Positions 39,953-48,646 of a DNA stretch of 64,000 nucleotides are shown here, piece by piece. The notes under the pieces are model-generated. The model saw only the letters and a list, made by a program, of their open reading frames with translations. It had not been told where the DNA came from and ran no database searches. The number at the start of each line of letters is the position of its first letter. The first letter of the stretch is position 1. The translations under genes were made by a program, and so were the position numbers. Origin of the DNA: Scybalenecus merdavium (lineage in GTDB: Bacteria > Bacillota > Clostridia > Oscillospirales > Acutalibacteraceae); NCBI GenBank assembly GCA_018714405.1, contig DVNM01000020.1, positions 1-64,000 on the forward strand, in the 5' to 3' direction.

Positions 39953-40795
39953 ATGAAAAACATTTTTAAAAGCACCCGTTTTAAAATCGTTTTGTCAGCC
40001 GCCGCGCTGCTTTTGGCCGGCATGCTGCTGGCCGCCGTCAACGGCAGCGGTGCAACGGCGCAGTCCTCGGTGCTGGGCACGATCTTTTACCCGGCGCACT
40101 ATGTGGCCTCCAAGCTGTCGGAAGGGCTTGACCATGTGTTCAAAAACGCCTCCGGCGAAAGCCGCTATGAGGAAGAGATGAACAGCCTGCGCCTGCAGAT
40201 CTCACAGCTGCAGAGCCAGCTGGCCGACTACAACGACATCAAAAACGAGAACGAGCTTTACAAGGAATTTTTGGACATTAAAGAAGAAAACCCCGACTAC
40301 ACCTTTACCGAGTGCACCGTAACGGCGCGCGACAGCGCCGACGTGTACGGTTCGTTCACGCTGGACAAAGGCTCGGCCTCCGGCATTGAAAAGGGCGACG
40401 CCGTGCTGTACGGCCAGCAGCTGATCGGCGTGGTGGACAAGGTCTACCCCACCTACTCGGTGTGCATCACGATCTTAGACCCGGACTTCTCCTGCTCGGC
40501 GTACGAGATCGTGTCGGGTGAAACGAGCTATGTCACCGGCGATTCCGGCCTGGCCGCCGACGGCACCACCAAATTTGCCAACCTGACTGCAGATTCCAGC
40601 GTTGCCTACGGTTCGGTCATCTGCACGGCCGGCATCGGCGGCAGCTTTCCGCGCGGCCTGGTGATCGGCACCGTGACCGAAACGAAAGAGGAAGAGGTAA
40701 ACATTTCCACCTACGCCGTGGTACAGCCCGGCGTGGACATTTCCTCGGTTTCCAGCTGCTTTGTGCTGACGGGCTTTTCGCCGGACGGTGAGTGA
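39953..40795 (+). CDS. mreC: rod shape-determining protein MreC
   Basis: Periplasmic-side scaffold that activates PBP2. A 280-aa protein with one membrane anchor (residues 10-28), a coiled coil of about 35 residues (YEEEMNSLRLQISQLQSQLA), and the two-barrel beta domain with TVTARDSADVYGSFTLDKGS and ITILDPDF. Length and layout match the family. It is followed by mreD after two bases. Confidence 0.9.
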   Translation: MKNIFKSTRFKIVLSAAALLLAGMLLAAVNGSGATAQSSVLGTIFYPAHYVASKLSEGLDHVFKNASGESRYEEEMNSLRLQISQLQSQLADYNDIKNENELYKEFLDIKEENPDYTFTECTVTARDSADVYGSFTLDKGSASGIEKGDAVLYGQQLIGVVDKVYPTYSVCITILDPDFSCSAYEIVSGETSYVTGDSGLAADGTTKFANLTADSSVAYGSVICTAGIGGSFPRGLVIGTVTETKEEEVNISTYAVVQPGVDISSVSSCFVLTGFSPDGE

Positions 40796-40797
40796 CC

Positions 40798-41328
40798 ATG
40801 GAACTGACTAAAAAACAAAGAACCATCAAGTACGTTTTGTACTGTGCCATGCTGCTGGTTGCCAACCTGCTGCAAAACACCGGCGGCCTGTTCCCCTCTG
40901 TTTTTTCAGCGCACTGCCTGCTGCTGATCCCGCTGGCCGTTACGCTGGCCATGCACGAGGGCGAACTGGAAGCCGGGCTGCTCGGCCTTTTTGCCGGGCT
41001 GATGTGGGACCTGGTCTCGGCCGACCATTTGGGCTTCAACAGCATTTTTCTGACGCTGTGCTGTGTGTTCGCCGCCTATGCGGCCGGCCACTGGATCCGC
41101 AGCGTTTACCTGACCGATCTGGTCATGTGCATCCTCTTCTCGGTGCTTTACTGCTTTCTTTACTGGCTGCTGTTTTTGGTCATATTTGAAAACGACAAGA
41201 ACTATGCCAGCCTGTGGACATTTTATCTGCCGAGCGCGGTTTACACGGCCGTCATGTCGGCTGCCGTCGTGTTTTTCACGCGCCTGATCCGCAAAAAAGC
41301 GCTGCAGAAATTAAATCCAAACGGATAA
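40798..41328 (+). CDS. mreD: rod shape-determining protein MreD
   Basis: A 176-aa integral membrane protein with five to six hydrophobic segments (YVLYCAMLLVANLLQNTGG, LLLIPLAVTLAMHEGELEAG, GLFAGLMWDLVSADHLGFN). The GLFAGLMWD stretch is conserved in MreD/RodD proteins. Its start is taken at ATG 40798, two bases after mreC; a GTG at 40792 overlapping the mreC stop is the alternative. It joins MreC and PBP2 in the elongasome. Confidence 0.85.
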   Translation: MELTKKQRTIKYVLYCAMLLVANLLQNTGGLFPSVFSAHCLLLIPLAVTLAMHEGELEAGLLGLFAGLMWDLVSADHLGFNSIFLTLCCVFAAYAAGHWIRSVYLTDLVMCILFSVLYCFLYWLLFLVIFENDKNYASLWTFYLPSAVYTAVMSAAVVFFTRLIRKKALQKLNPNG

Positions 41329-41346
41329 GACAAAGGAAGTTTTGAC

Positions 41347-43395
41347 TTGAAACTCAGACACAAAAGCGCCCGCCCGATGATCGCGCTGGCGCTGGTAGCC
41401 GTGGTTGTGTTCGGCTTTGGTTTTAAGCTTTACGACATTCAGATCCGCGACCACGACTACTATATGACCCAAAATTCCGCCTCGCGGACATATAAAGTTA
41501 CGATCCCGGCCGCGCGCGGCGACATTGTGGACCGAAACGGCAACCCGATCGTTACGAGCCGCCAGGGCAACTCCATCATTTTGGACGCCACGGTATTCCC
41601 CTCTTCCCAAAATAACGATGAGCGCAACACGATCATTCTGAACCTGATCAGCCTGTTTGAAAAAAACGGCGAAGAGTATGTGCAAAACCTGCCGCTGCAG
41701 GTGAATGCGAACGGCCAGGCCTCTTTTAAGCTGAACGACGACCTGGACGAGGACGACGTGGCCACCATGAAAAGCGAGGACATGCTGAACCTGCAGCCCT
41801 ACGCCACCGCACAAAACTGCTACGACGCCGTGGTGGAAAAATACGGACTGGAATCCTACGACCCGCAGACGGCCATCAAAATTGCCAACATCCGCTACGA
41901 GCTGACCAGAATGCTTTTTGCCTACGACAACCCCGTAACGATCGCCGAGGACGTCAGCGCCGAAACGGTGGCCGCCATTAAAGACAATACCGACGCTTAC
42001 CGCGGCGCCGACGTAATGACCGTGGCCTACCGCGAATACACCGACACCACGCTTGCGCCGCACCTGATCGGCACCGTGCGCAAGATCAACGCCGAAGAGT
42101 ATAAAGAGCTGAAAGACCAGGGCTACGACATTGACGACGAGATCGGCGAATCCGGCATTGAGCTGGCCATGGAAAGCTACCTCAAGGGTACGGACGGCGA
42201 AATGACCATTACCGTAAACAGCGACGGCACCGTTACCCGCAAAATCACCAAGCAGCCGGTGCAGGGCGACACGATCGTGCTCACCATTGACATTGGCCTG
42301 CAAAAGGTGGCGCAGGACCATTTGAAAGAGGTGTGCGACGAAGTGGACGCCAATTCCAGCGCCGGCGCCGTAGTGGCCGAAGACGTCAACACCGGCGAAG
42401 TGCTGGCCGCCGCCAGTTACCCCACCTATGACATTGCCCAGTATTACGAAGACGCTTCCGGCTACATGAAAGACGAACGCCGCCCGCTTTGGAACCGCTT
42501 TGCCCGCGGCACTTACGCGCCCGGCTCCACCTTTAAACCGGCCGTGGCCTGCGCCGCACTGGAAACCGGCTCCATCACAGCCAACACAACATATTCCTGC
42601 GCCGGTACGATGCAATTTTACGACCAGCGGCTGCGCTGCCTGAACGGCCGCGCCCACGGCACAGAAAATGTGACCGACGCGCTGCGCGATTCGTGCAACA
42701 TCTTTTTCTACAACGTCAGCCAGGTGCTGGGCATTGACAAGATGAACGCCTACTGCGAGCTGCTCGGCCTGGGCCAGAGCACCGGTGCGGAGATCACCGA
42801 GAGCAAGGGCACGCTGGCCGGGCGCGCCGAACGCGAAGCCGCCGGCGGCACATGGCTGCTGGGCGACACGGCGCACGCCGCCATCGGTCAGTCCGACAAC
42901 CTGTTCACCCAGCTGCAGATGGTCAACTACTGCTCCACGATCGCAAACGGCGGCACGCGCTACGAGCTGCACTTTGTAAAGGCCATCATTGCACAGGACA
43001 GGGGCGAGATCACCGAAAAAGAGGCCACTGTGGCCGAAGAGACCGGCATTTCCGAAGAAACGCTGGACACCGTGCATCAGGGTATGCGCGAGGTCGCGAC
43101 CGACGGTGCGCCGGCCAGATTCTTCAACCAGCTGGACATCAACCTGGCCGCCAAGACCGGTACGTCGCAGGTATACGACGGCACAGATGAAAAAGGCAAG
43201 CCGAAGTACCGCAACAACGGTTTTCTGATCACCTACGGCCCGTACGAAAACCCCGAGATCGCCGTATCCTCCGTGGTGGAGCTGGCCGGTTCCGGTACCG
43301 AAACGGCCGATTTGACCGCCGCCATTTACAACTACTATTTCTCCGACAACACCGACGAAAAAGCCGGTGAGCCGACCGGCACGCTGCTTTCCTGA
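41347..43395 (+). CDS. penicillin-binding protein 2 (elongation transpeptidase)
   Basis: A 682-aa class B PBP, the transpeptidase of the Rod complex (MrdA/PBP2 type). One N-terminal anchor (residues 10-30), the pedestal domain with PAARGDIVDRNGNPI, and the transpeptidase motifs SxxK (Ser394 in PGSTFKPA), SxN (DSCNIFF) and KTG (AAKTGTSQ). The start is TTG 41347 with AAGGAA upstream. It ends the mre operon. In many Clostridia minC, minD and rodA follow at this place; here they are missing and mgsA comes next. Confidence 0.92.
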   Translation: MKLRHKSARPMIALALVAVVVFGFGFKLYDIQIRDHDYYMTQNSASRTYKVTIPAARGDIVDRNGNPIVTSRQGNSIILDATVFPSSQNNDERNTIILNLISLFEKNGEEYVQNLPLQVNANGQASFKLNDDLDEDDVATMKSEDMLNLQPYATAQNCYDAVVEKYGLESYDPQTAIKIANIRYELTRMLFAYDNPVTIAEDVSAETVAAIKDNTDAYRGADVMTVAYREYTDTTLAPHLIGTVRKINAEEYKELKDQGYDIDDEIGESGIELAMESYLKGTDGEMTITVNSDGTVTRKITKQPVQGDTIVLTIDIGLQKVAQDHLKEVCDEVDANSSAGAVVAEDVNTGEVLAAASYPTYDIAQYYEDASGYMKDERRPLWNRFARGTYAPGSTFKPAVACAALETGSITANTTYSCAGTMQFYDQRLRCLNGRAHGTENVTDALRDSCNIFFYNVSQVLGIDKMNAYCELLGLGQSTGAEITESKGTLAGRAEREAAGGTWLLGDTAHAAIGQSDNLFTQLQMVNYCSTIANGGTRYELHFVKAIIAQDRGEITEKEATVAEETGISEETLDTVHQGMREVATDGAPARFFNQLDINLAAKTGTSQVYDGTDEKGKPKYRNNGFLITYGPYENPEIAVSSVVELAGSGTETADLTAAIYNYYFSDNTDEKAGEPTGTLLS

Positions 43396-43414
43396 CCGGG
43401 TGAAAAACACTTTT

Positions 43415-43460
43415 TGCACAAAAAGACGGGCTTTTTGCACGATTTTGGAATTTTTTTGTT
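43415..43460 (+). terminator. weak terminator after PBP2
   Basis: CAAAAAG pairs with CTTTTTG in an imperfect hairpin (about 43419-43438) and a T-run follows at 43451-43457. The stem is short and AT-rich, so termination is uncertain. Confidence 0.35.
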
Positions 43461-43487
43461 GTGTAGTTGCAAAAAATATGGTATGAT
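43459..43487 (+). promoter_or_regulatory. promoter of mgsA
   Basis: TTGTGT (43459-43464), a 17-bp spacer, TATGAT (43482-43487), 80 bp before the ATG. Confidence 0.6.
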
Positions 43488-43567
43488 GCTTGTTAGACGA
43501 ACTATAAAATTAAAGAATATTCGCTTATAAATGGACAAAACAAACTGCGACCCAGGGGAGGGTATTT

Positions 43568-43981
43568 ATGAACATCGCTTTAATCGCACATGACGCAAAA
43601 AAAGAACTGCTTGTCCAGTTCTGCATTGCCTACTGCGGCATTCTTTCGCGCCACGACGTGTGCGCGACCGGCACCACCGGTAAGCTGGTGGAAGAAGCGA
43701 CCGGCCTCAAGATCAACTGCTTTTTAAGCGGCGTACAGGGCGGCGGCCAGCAGATCGCAAGCCGCATTGCCTGCAACGAGATCGACCTTTTGATTTTTTT
43801 CCGCGACCCGCTTTCGCCGAAGCCGCACGAACCAAACGACAATGACCTGCTGCGTCTGTGCGACGTGCACAACATTCCGTTTGCCACCAACATTGCTACG
43901 GCCGAAGCGCTGATCCGCGGCGTGGAGCGCGGTGATTTTGAATGGCGCGAGATCGTTAATCCACGCTACAACGGAAAATAA
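43568..43981 (+). CDS. mgsA: methylglyoxal synthase, catalytic Asp replaced by Gly
   Basis: Family enzyme that turns dihydroxyacetone phosphate into methylglyoxal. The 137-aa protein has the expected fold markers: ALIAHDAKKE (His8, Asp9), ATGTTGKL for phosphate binding, and IFFRDPLSPKPHEP with the conserved aspartate. But the motif SGPxGGDQQ is SGVQGGGQQ here: the aspartate that serves as catalytic base (Asp71 in Escherichia coli) is Gly60, codon GGC at 43745-43747. Activity is therefore doubtful, or the protein has another role. GGGGAGG lies eight bases before the ATG. It sits between PBP2 and hisS with its own promoter and a strong terminator. Confidence 0.85.
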   Translation: MNIALIAHDAKKELLVQFCIAYCGILSRHDVCATGTTGKLVEEATGLKINCFLSGVQGGGQQIASRIACNEIDLLIFFRDPLSPKPHEPNDNDLLRLCDVHNIPFATNIATAEALIRGVERGDFEWREIVNPRYNGK

Positions 43982-43988
43982 AAAGATC

Positions 43989-44017
43989 CGGGCGGGATTT
44001 CCCGCCCGTCATTTTTT
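43989..44017 (+). terminator. strong terminator between mgsA and hisS
   Basis: CGGGCGGG (43989-43996) and CCCGCCCG (44001-44008) with a 4-nt loop, then ATTTTTT. It ends only 16 bp before the hisS start codon, leaving no room for a separate promoter. Confidence 0.9.
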
Positions 44018-44032
44018 GACAGGAGTATTGAC

Positions 44033-45382
44033 ATGGCACTGATCACAAAAGCCCCCAAGGGCACAAAGGACACCCTGCCCCAGCAGGTTTACAAAAACCA
44101 GTATATTGAATCGACCCTGCTCGACGTGGCCGGACGTTTCGGCTACAAAGAGATCCGCACCCCTGTGTTTGAGCACACCGAGCTGTTTGAACGCGGCGTG
44201 GGCGGCACGACCGACGTGGTGCAGAAAGAAATGTACACCTTTAACGACAAGGGCGGCCGTTCCATTACACTGCGCCCCGAAGGCACAGCAGGCGCGGCGC
44301 GCGCGTTTCTGGAGCACGGCCTTTCCAACGAGATCTTGCCGCAGAAGGTCTGCTACACGACCAGCTGCTACCGCTATGAAAAGCCGCAGGCCGGCCGCCT
44401 GCGCGAATTCCACCAGTTCGGCGTGGAGTGCTTCGGCGCTGCCGGGCCGCTGGCCGACGCAGAGCTGATCGCCCTGGCCGACTGTGCGTTTGAAACACTC
44501 GGCATTAAAAATTTGCAGCTGCAGATCAACTCCATTGGCTGCCCCGCCTGCCGCGCCGAATACCACAAGGCGCTGCGGGAATACTTTTCGCAGCACACAG
44601 ACAAGCTGTGCGACACCTGCAAGGAACGGCTCGTGAAAAACCCGATGCGCATTTTGGACTGCAAAAACCCGGAATGCGCCGAGATCGCCAAAGACGCGCC
44701 GGTCATGCTCGACTACCTGTGCAGCGACTGCGCCGAGCACTTTGAGGCCGTAAAACGCTACCTGAGCGCCGAAAACATTGCCTACACCGTAAACCCGAAG
44801 ATCGTGCGCGGGCTCGACTACTACACCAAGACCGTGTTTGAGTTTGTGACCGACACGATCGGTGCGCAGGGCACCGTGTGCGGCGGCGGCCGGTACGACG
44901 GGCTGATCGAAGAGCTGGGCGGCCAGCCGACCCCAAGCCTTGGGTTTGCCATGGGGCTGGAACGGCTGATGCTGGTCATGGAAGCAGCCGGCTGTGCATT
45001 CCCGCCCGAGGAAGCGCCCGACCTGTTCATTGCGGCCATTGGCGACAAAGCCGTGCAAAAGGCGGCCGAGATCGCCAAAGACATGCGCGCCGAGGGCTTT
45101 ACCGTGCTGTACGACCTGAACGGCCGTTCCCTGCGCGCCCAGATGAAATACGCCGACAAGCTCGGCGCGCGTTTCTCGGTCGTGCTGGGCGACAACGAGG
45201 TGGAAACCAAAACGGCAAAGCTCAAAAACATGGTAAGCGGCGAAACGCAGGAGATCGCGCTGACCACATTTGTGTCGGGCTTTTACAGCTTTTCGCTCGA
45301 CGAGCAGCTGAAAGACTTGGAGATCGGCGGAGAAGCGGTAGACTTTGCTTCGCTGTTCGGATTGGAGAAGAACAATGAGTGA
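44033..45382 (+). CDS. hisS: histidyl-tRNA synthetase
   Basis: Class II synthetase, 449 aa. Motif 1 region RFGYKEIRTPVFEHTELF, motif 2 TLRPEGTAGAARAF, the histidine-specific loop REFHQFGVECFG and IVRGLDYYTKTVFEF, and motif 3 LGFAMGLERLML are all present, followed by the anticodon-binding domain. A cysteine-rich insertion (CPAC, CDTC, CKNPEC, CSDC, residues about 175-240) looks like a structural zinc site seen in some clostridial HisRS. AGGAG precedes the ATG. It overlaps aspS by eight bases, so the two are cotranslated. No T-box leader is present. Confidence 0.93.
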   Translation: MALITKAPKGTKDTLPQQVYKNQYIESTLLDVAGRFGYKEIRTPVFEHTELFERGVGGTTDVVQKEMYTFNDKGGRSITLRPEGTAGAARAFLEHGLSNEILPQKVCYTTSCYRYEKPQAGRLREFHQFGVECFGAAGPLADAELIALADCAFETLGIKNLQLQINSIGCPACRAEYHKALREYFSQHTDKLCDTCKERLVKNPMRILDCKNPECAEIAKDAPVMLDYLCSDCAEHFEAVKRYLSAENIAYTVNPKIVRGLDYYTKTVFEFVTDTIGAQGTVCGGGRYDGLIEELGGQPTPSLGFAMGLERLMLVMEAAGCAFPPEEAPDLFIAAIGDKAVQKAAEIAKDMRAEGFTVLYDLNGRSLRAQMKYADKLGARFSVVLGDNEVETKTAKLKNMVSGETQEIALTTFVSGFYSFSLDEQLKDLEIGGEAVDFASLFGLEKNNE

Positions 45383-47156
45383 ATCGATCAAAGGACTGAA
45401 ACGAACCAATTACTGCGCCGCCATGCGCATGGCGGACTGCGGCAAAGAAGTCACGCTGTTCGGCTGGTCACAGCGCGTGCGCGACCTCGGCAACCTGATT
45501 TTCATTGACCTGCGCGACCGCACCGGGATCGTGCAGCTGTCGTTCGACGACGCGACCGACCGCGAAACGTTCCGAAAAGCGCAGAGCGTGCGCAGCGAAT
45601 TTGTGCTGGCCGCCGTGGGCACCGTGCGCGAGCGCGAAAGCAAAAACAAGGACCTGCCGACCGGCGACATTGAAGTGGCCGTAAAAGAGCTGCGCATCGT
45701 CAGCCGCGCCCAGACGCCGCCGTTTGAGATCACAAACACCGAAAACGTGGGCGACGAGACAACGCTCAAGTACCGCTACTTAAGCCTGCGCAGCGAAAAG
45801 CTGACGCAAAACATATTGATGCGCCACAAGATCGCCAAAATCGCGCGCGACTATTTTTACGCCAACGATTTTATCGAGATCGAAACACCGATGCTCATCA
45901 AATCGACCCCCGAGGGCGCACGCGACTATGTGGTGCCCTCACGCATCCACCCCGGCAAATTCTACGCGCTGCCGCAGAGCCCGCAGATCTACAAGCAGCT
46001 TTGCATGGTGGCCGGGTTTGACCGCTACATCCAGCTGGCGCGCTGCTTCCGCGACGAGGACCTGCGCGCCGACCGCCAGCCTGAATTCACCCAGATCGAC
46101 CTGGAAATGTCGTTTGTGGACTGCGACGACATTATGCAGATGGCCGAAGGCTTTATTGCCAGGCTGATGAAAGAGACGATCGGCGTGGACGTTGCCCTGC
46201 CGCTGAAGCGCATGACCTACGCCGAAGCGATGGAGCGCTACGGCTCCGACAAGCCGGACACGCGCTTTGATATGCTGATCGAAAACATTTCCGACTGGGC
46301 CGCCGGCACGGACTTTGCCGTGTTTAAAGACGCCGTGGCAGACGGCGGCAGCGTGCGCGCCATCGTGGCCAAAAACGCCGCTTCCTTCTACACGCGCAAA
46401 AAGATCGACAAGCTGACCGAGCACGCCAAGGGCATCGGCGCCAAAGGGCTTGCCTATGTGCGCTGGGCCGACGAAACGCCTGCCTGTTCGTTCGGCAAAT
46501 TCTTAAAAGACGGCGAACTGGATGCGCTGCTTGCGCAGCTGGGCGCCGAACAGGGCGACTGCGTCTTTATTGTCAGCGGCAAAACGCCGCTGGTGCTGTC
46601 TGTTTTGGGCGCGCTGCGCCTGATCGTGGGCAAAACGCTGGAACTTATCCCCGAGGGCAAGTGGAACTACCTGTGGATCACCGAAATGCCGTTTTTCGAG
46701 TACGACGAGGAAAGCGGCGAATGGATCGCCATGCACCACCCGTTCACGATGCCGATGGAAGAGTGCCTGGAATACCTGGACACCGACAAGAGCCGTGTGC
46801 GCGCCCAGGCGTTTGACCTGGTCCTCAACGGCACGGAGCTTTCGTCCGGCTCCATGCGTATCACCGACTGCGCACTGCAGAAAAAGATGTTTGAACTGCT
46901 GGGCATGACCGACGAAGAGATCGACGCGAAGTTCGGCTTTTTGGTAGAGGCCTACAAATACGCCTCTCCCCCGCACGGCGGCATGGGCATCGGGCTCGAC
47001 CGCCTGGCTATGCTGATCTGCGGCGCGGACAGCCTGCGCGACGTAACGGCTTTCCCGAAAGTGCAAAACGCCAGCGAGCTGATGAGCGCCTGCCCGTCCG
47101 AGATCGACGGCGCGCAGCTTAACGAGCTGCACATCGGCATTGCCAAAGGGGAATGA
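45375..47156 (+). CDS. aspS: aspartyl-tRNA synthetase
   Basis: Class IIb synthetase, 593 aa, of the bacterial type. The N-terminal OB fold (VTLFGWSQRVRDLGNLIFIDLRDR in family terms) binds the anticodon, motif 2 is RCFRDEDLRADRQPEFTQID (conserved core), the GAD insertion domain spans about residues 290-420, and motif 3 is GIGLDRLAML. I use the ATG at 45375 inside the end of hisS, because upstream frames lack a ribosome site. It overlaps yfbR by ATGA. Whether it is discriminating or also charges tRNA-Asn cannot be decided here. Confidence 0.93.
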   Translation: MSESIKGLKRTNYCAAMRMADCGKEVTLFGWSQRVRDLGNLIFIDLRDRTGIVQLSFDDATDRETFRKAQSVRSEFVLAAVGTVRERESKNKDLPTGDIEVAVKELRIVSRAQTPPFEITNTENVGDETTLKYRYLSLRSEKLTQNILMRHKIAKIARDYFYANDFIEIETPMLIKSTPEGARDYVVPSRIHPGKFYALPQSPQIYKQLCMVAGFDRYIQLARCFRDEDLRADRQPEFTQIDLEMSFVDCDDIMQMAEGFIARLMKETIGVDVALPLKRMTYAEAMERYGSDKPDTRFDMLIENISDWAAGTDFAVFKDAVADGGSVRAIVAKNAASFYTRKKIDKLTEHAKGIGAKGLAYVRWADETPACSFGKFLKDGELDALLAQLGAEQGDCVFIVSGKTPLVLSVLGALRLIVGKTLELIPEGKWNYLWITEMPFFEYDEESGEWIAMHHPFTMPMEECLEYLDTDKSRVRAQAFDLVLNGTELSSGSMRITDCALQKKMFELLGMTDEEIDAKFGFLVEAYKYASPPHGGMGIGLDRLAMLICGADSLRDVTAFPKVQNASELMSACPSEIDGAQLNELHIGIAKGE

Positions 47157-47746
47157 AAATGGCCTACAACTTTTTCGCCATGATCGACCGCATGAAATAC
47201 ATTGACCGCTGGGCGCTGATGCGCAACTCGAAAAACGAGAACATCAGCGAACACAGCCACCAGGTTGCCGTGCTGGCCCACGCGCTGGCCCTGATCGGCA
47301 ACAAGGAATTCGGCCAAGATTACGACTGCGCACGCACCGCGCTTTTGGCGCTTTACCACGACGCGACTGAAGTCATCACCGGCGACATGCCCACCCCGGT
47401 CAAGTATTTCAACGACGAGATACGCACCGCTTATAAAGACATTGAAAAAACGGCGGCCACGCGGCTGCTGGACATGCTGCCCGAGGCGTACCGCACCGAC
47501 TATGAAACACTGCTGATTTCGCAGGAAAGTGACAAAGCGCTTTGGAAGCTGGTCAAAGCGGCCGACAAGCTCAGCGCCCTGATCAAGTGCATTGAAGAGG
47601 CGCGCGCCGGCAACCGCGAATTTGAAAAAGCGCTGGCCGCGCAGCGCAGGCTGATCGACGAGATCGACCTGCCGGAGGTAAAGTTTTTCAAAGAAAACTT
47701 TCTGCCGGCCTTTGAGCTGACGCTTGACGAACATACAAAACGGTAA
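47153..47746 (+). CDS. yfbR: 5'-deoxynucleotidase, YfbR-like HD phosphohydrolase
   Basis: A 197-aa HD-domain enzyme that removes phosphate from deoxynucleoside monophosphates. Metal ligands are His in EHSHQVAVLAH and the His-Asp pair in YHDATEVITGDMPTPVKYF, the latter being diagnostic of YfbR. The ATG at 47153 overlaps the aspS stop; a second in-frame ATG lies two codons on. It is the last gene of the hisS-aspS unit, ended by the hairpin at 47757. Confidence 0.88.
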   Translation: MKMAYNFFAMIDRMKYIDRWALMRNSKNENISEHSHQVAVLAHALALIGNKEFGQDYDCARTALLALYHDATEVITGDMPTPVKYFNDEIRTAYKDIEKTAATRLLDMLPEAYRTDYETLLISQESDKALWKLVKAADKLSALIKCIEEARAGNREFEKALAAQRRLIDEIDLPEVKFFKENFLPAFELTLDEHTKR

Positions 47747-47756
47747 ACATCCGTAT

Positions 47757-47793
47757 AAAGGCATCTCTCTTTATCAGAGAGATGCCTTTTTCA
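47757..47793 (+). terminator. terminator of the hisS-aspS-yfbR operon
   Basis: 14-bp perfect arms 47757-47770 and 47776-47789 (AAAGGCATCTCTCT), loop TTATC, then TTTTT. Confidence 0.92.
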
Positions 47794-47831
47794 TTTATGC
47801 ACTCCCTTTATGTAAAAAACAATAAAAACAC

Positions 47832-47860
47832 TTGACTTCTAAGAAACTTTTGATTATACT
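47832..47860 (+). promoter_or_regulatory. promoter of the nucleotidyltransferase-like gene
   Basis: TTGACT (47832-47837), a 17-bp spacer, TATACT (47855-47860). Confidence 0.75.
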
Positions 47861-47916
47861 GTAATGATTTAGATGTGAAGTCTGAATGGGCGGTTTGGGG
47901 ATAGGAAAGGAGATAT

Positions 47917-48576
47917 ATGATGTACGATTTTGAATATGTGCCTAAAGAGGAATGGAAACCAGTCAGAGATGAACTCATCCAAATCATCCAGCGTCTGCAA
48001 AATGAAATCAGAAATAAATTCACCTTTCAATATCATTTTGTCGGCAGCAGCAAACACAAAATGATAACCCGCGACCGAAATTCTAACATTGGTTTTGACT
48101 TTGATGTAAATCTTGAACCCAACGATCCAGAGGAGAACTATTCAGCAGAAGAAATCCGGTATATTTTTAAAAAAGGTATAGATACAGTTACCAATCCATA
48201 CGGCCTTTCTATTTTCGGATACGATTATACCGAAGACTCTACGCGTGTGCTTACAATTAAAGTAAAGGACAGAAAAAACGCTCGCATTTTGCACAGCTGC
48301 GATTTTTGCATTGTCTATAATTGTGGCGATGGGCGGCAACAATATATCCGTTATAATAAAAAGCATAACAACTATTCATGGGAATACCAGCCCAAAGGAT
48401 ATAATATACTGCAACACAAAATCCAATGGATAAAAAAACATAATTTGTGGCAACAGGTAAGAAACATTTATTTAGATAAAAAGAATGCAAACACCGATGA
48501 TAATAAAAAATCCAGATCCATTTTTGCTGAAACGATACAGCAGGTATGCCAACAAAACGGCTATTACAAAGAGTAA
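47917..48576 (+). CDS. AT-rich orphan gene, nucleotidyltransferase-like
   Basis: A 219-aa soluble protein unlike its neighbours in base and codon use, so probably acquired. Residues 38-70 read FQYHFVGSSKHKMI ... GFDFDVNLE, which matches the nucleotidyltransferase pattern (G-S, then D-x-D on the next strand), and a third acidic position may be the aspartate in HSCDFCIVYN near residue 130. The remaining sequence is Lys/Asn/Tyr-rich. Similar minimal nucleotidyltransferases occur as toxins, defence enzymes or CD-NTase relatives, but no partner gene lies beside it and I cannot name the family. AAGGAG precedes the ATG at 47917; an adjacent ATG at 47920 is also possible. Confidence 0.6.
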   Translation: MMYDFEYVPKEEWKPVRDELIQIIQRLQNEIRNKFTFQYHFVGSSKHKMITRDRNSNIGFDFDVNLEPNDPEENYSAEEIRYIFKKGIDTVTNPYGLSIFGYDYTEDSTRVLTIKVKDRKNARILHSCDFCIVYNCGDGRQQYIRYNKKHNNYSWEYQPKGYNILQHKIQWIKKHNLWQQVRNIYLDKKNANTDDNKKSRSIFAETIQQVCQQNGYYKE

Positions 48577-48605
48577 AAGCCTATAAACGTTTGTGTTTGC
48601 ACATG

Positions 48606-48634
48606 AAAAAAGACGGCGTTTCGCCGTCTTTTTT
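48606..48634. terminator. bidirectional terminator
   Basis: 13-bp arms 48606-48618 and 48622-48634 (AAAAAAGACGGCG), shared by the nucleotidyltransferase-like gene and the converging yqfD. Confidence 0.92.
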
Positions 48635-48646
48635 GCGTCTGGCGGC

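Noticed and set aside
43982..44032. T-box riboswitch upstream of hisS
   Set aside because: The gap is only 51 bp and contains just the terminator hairpin; no room for a specifier loop or antiterminator.
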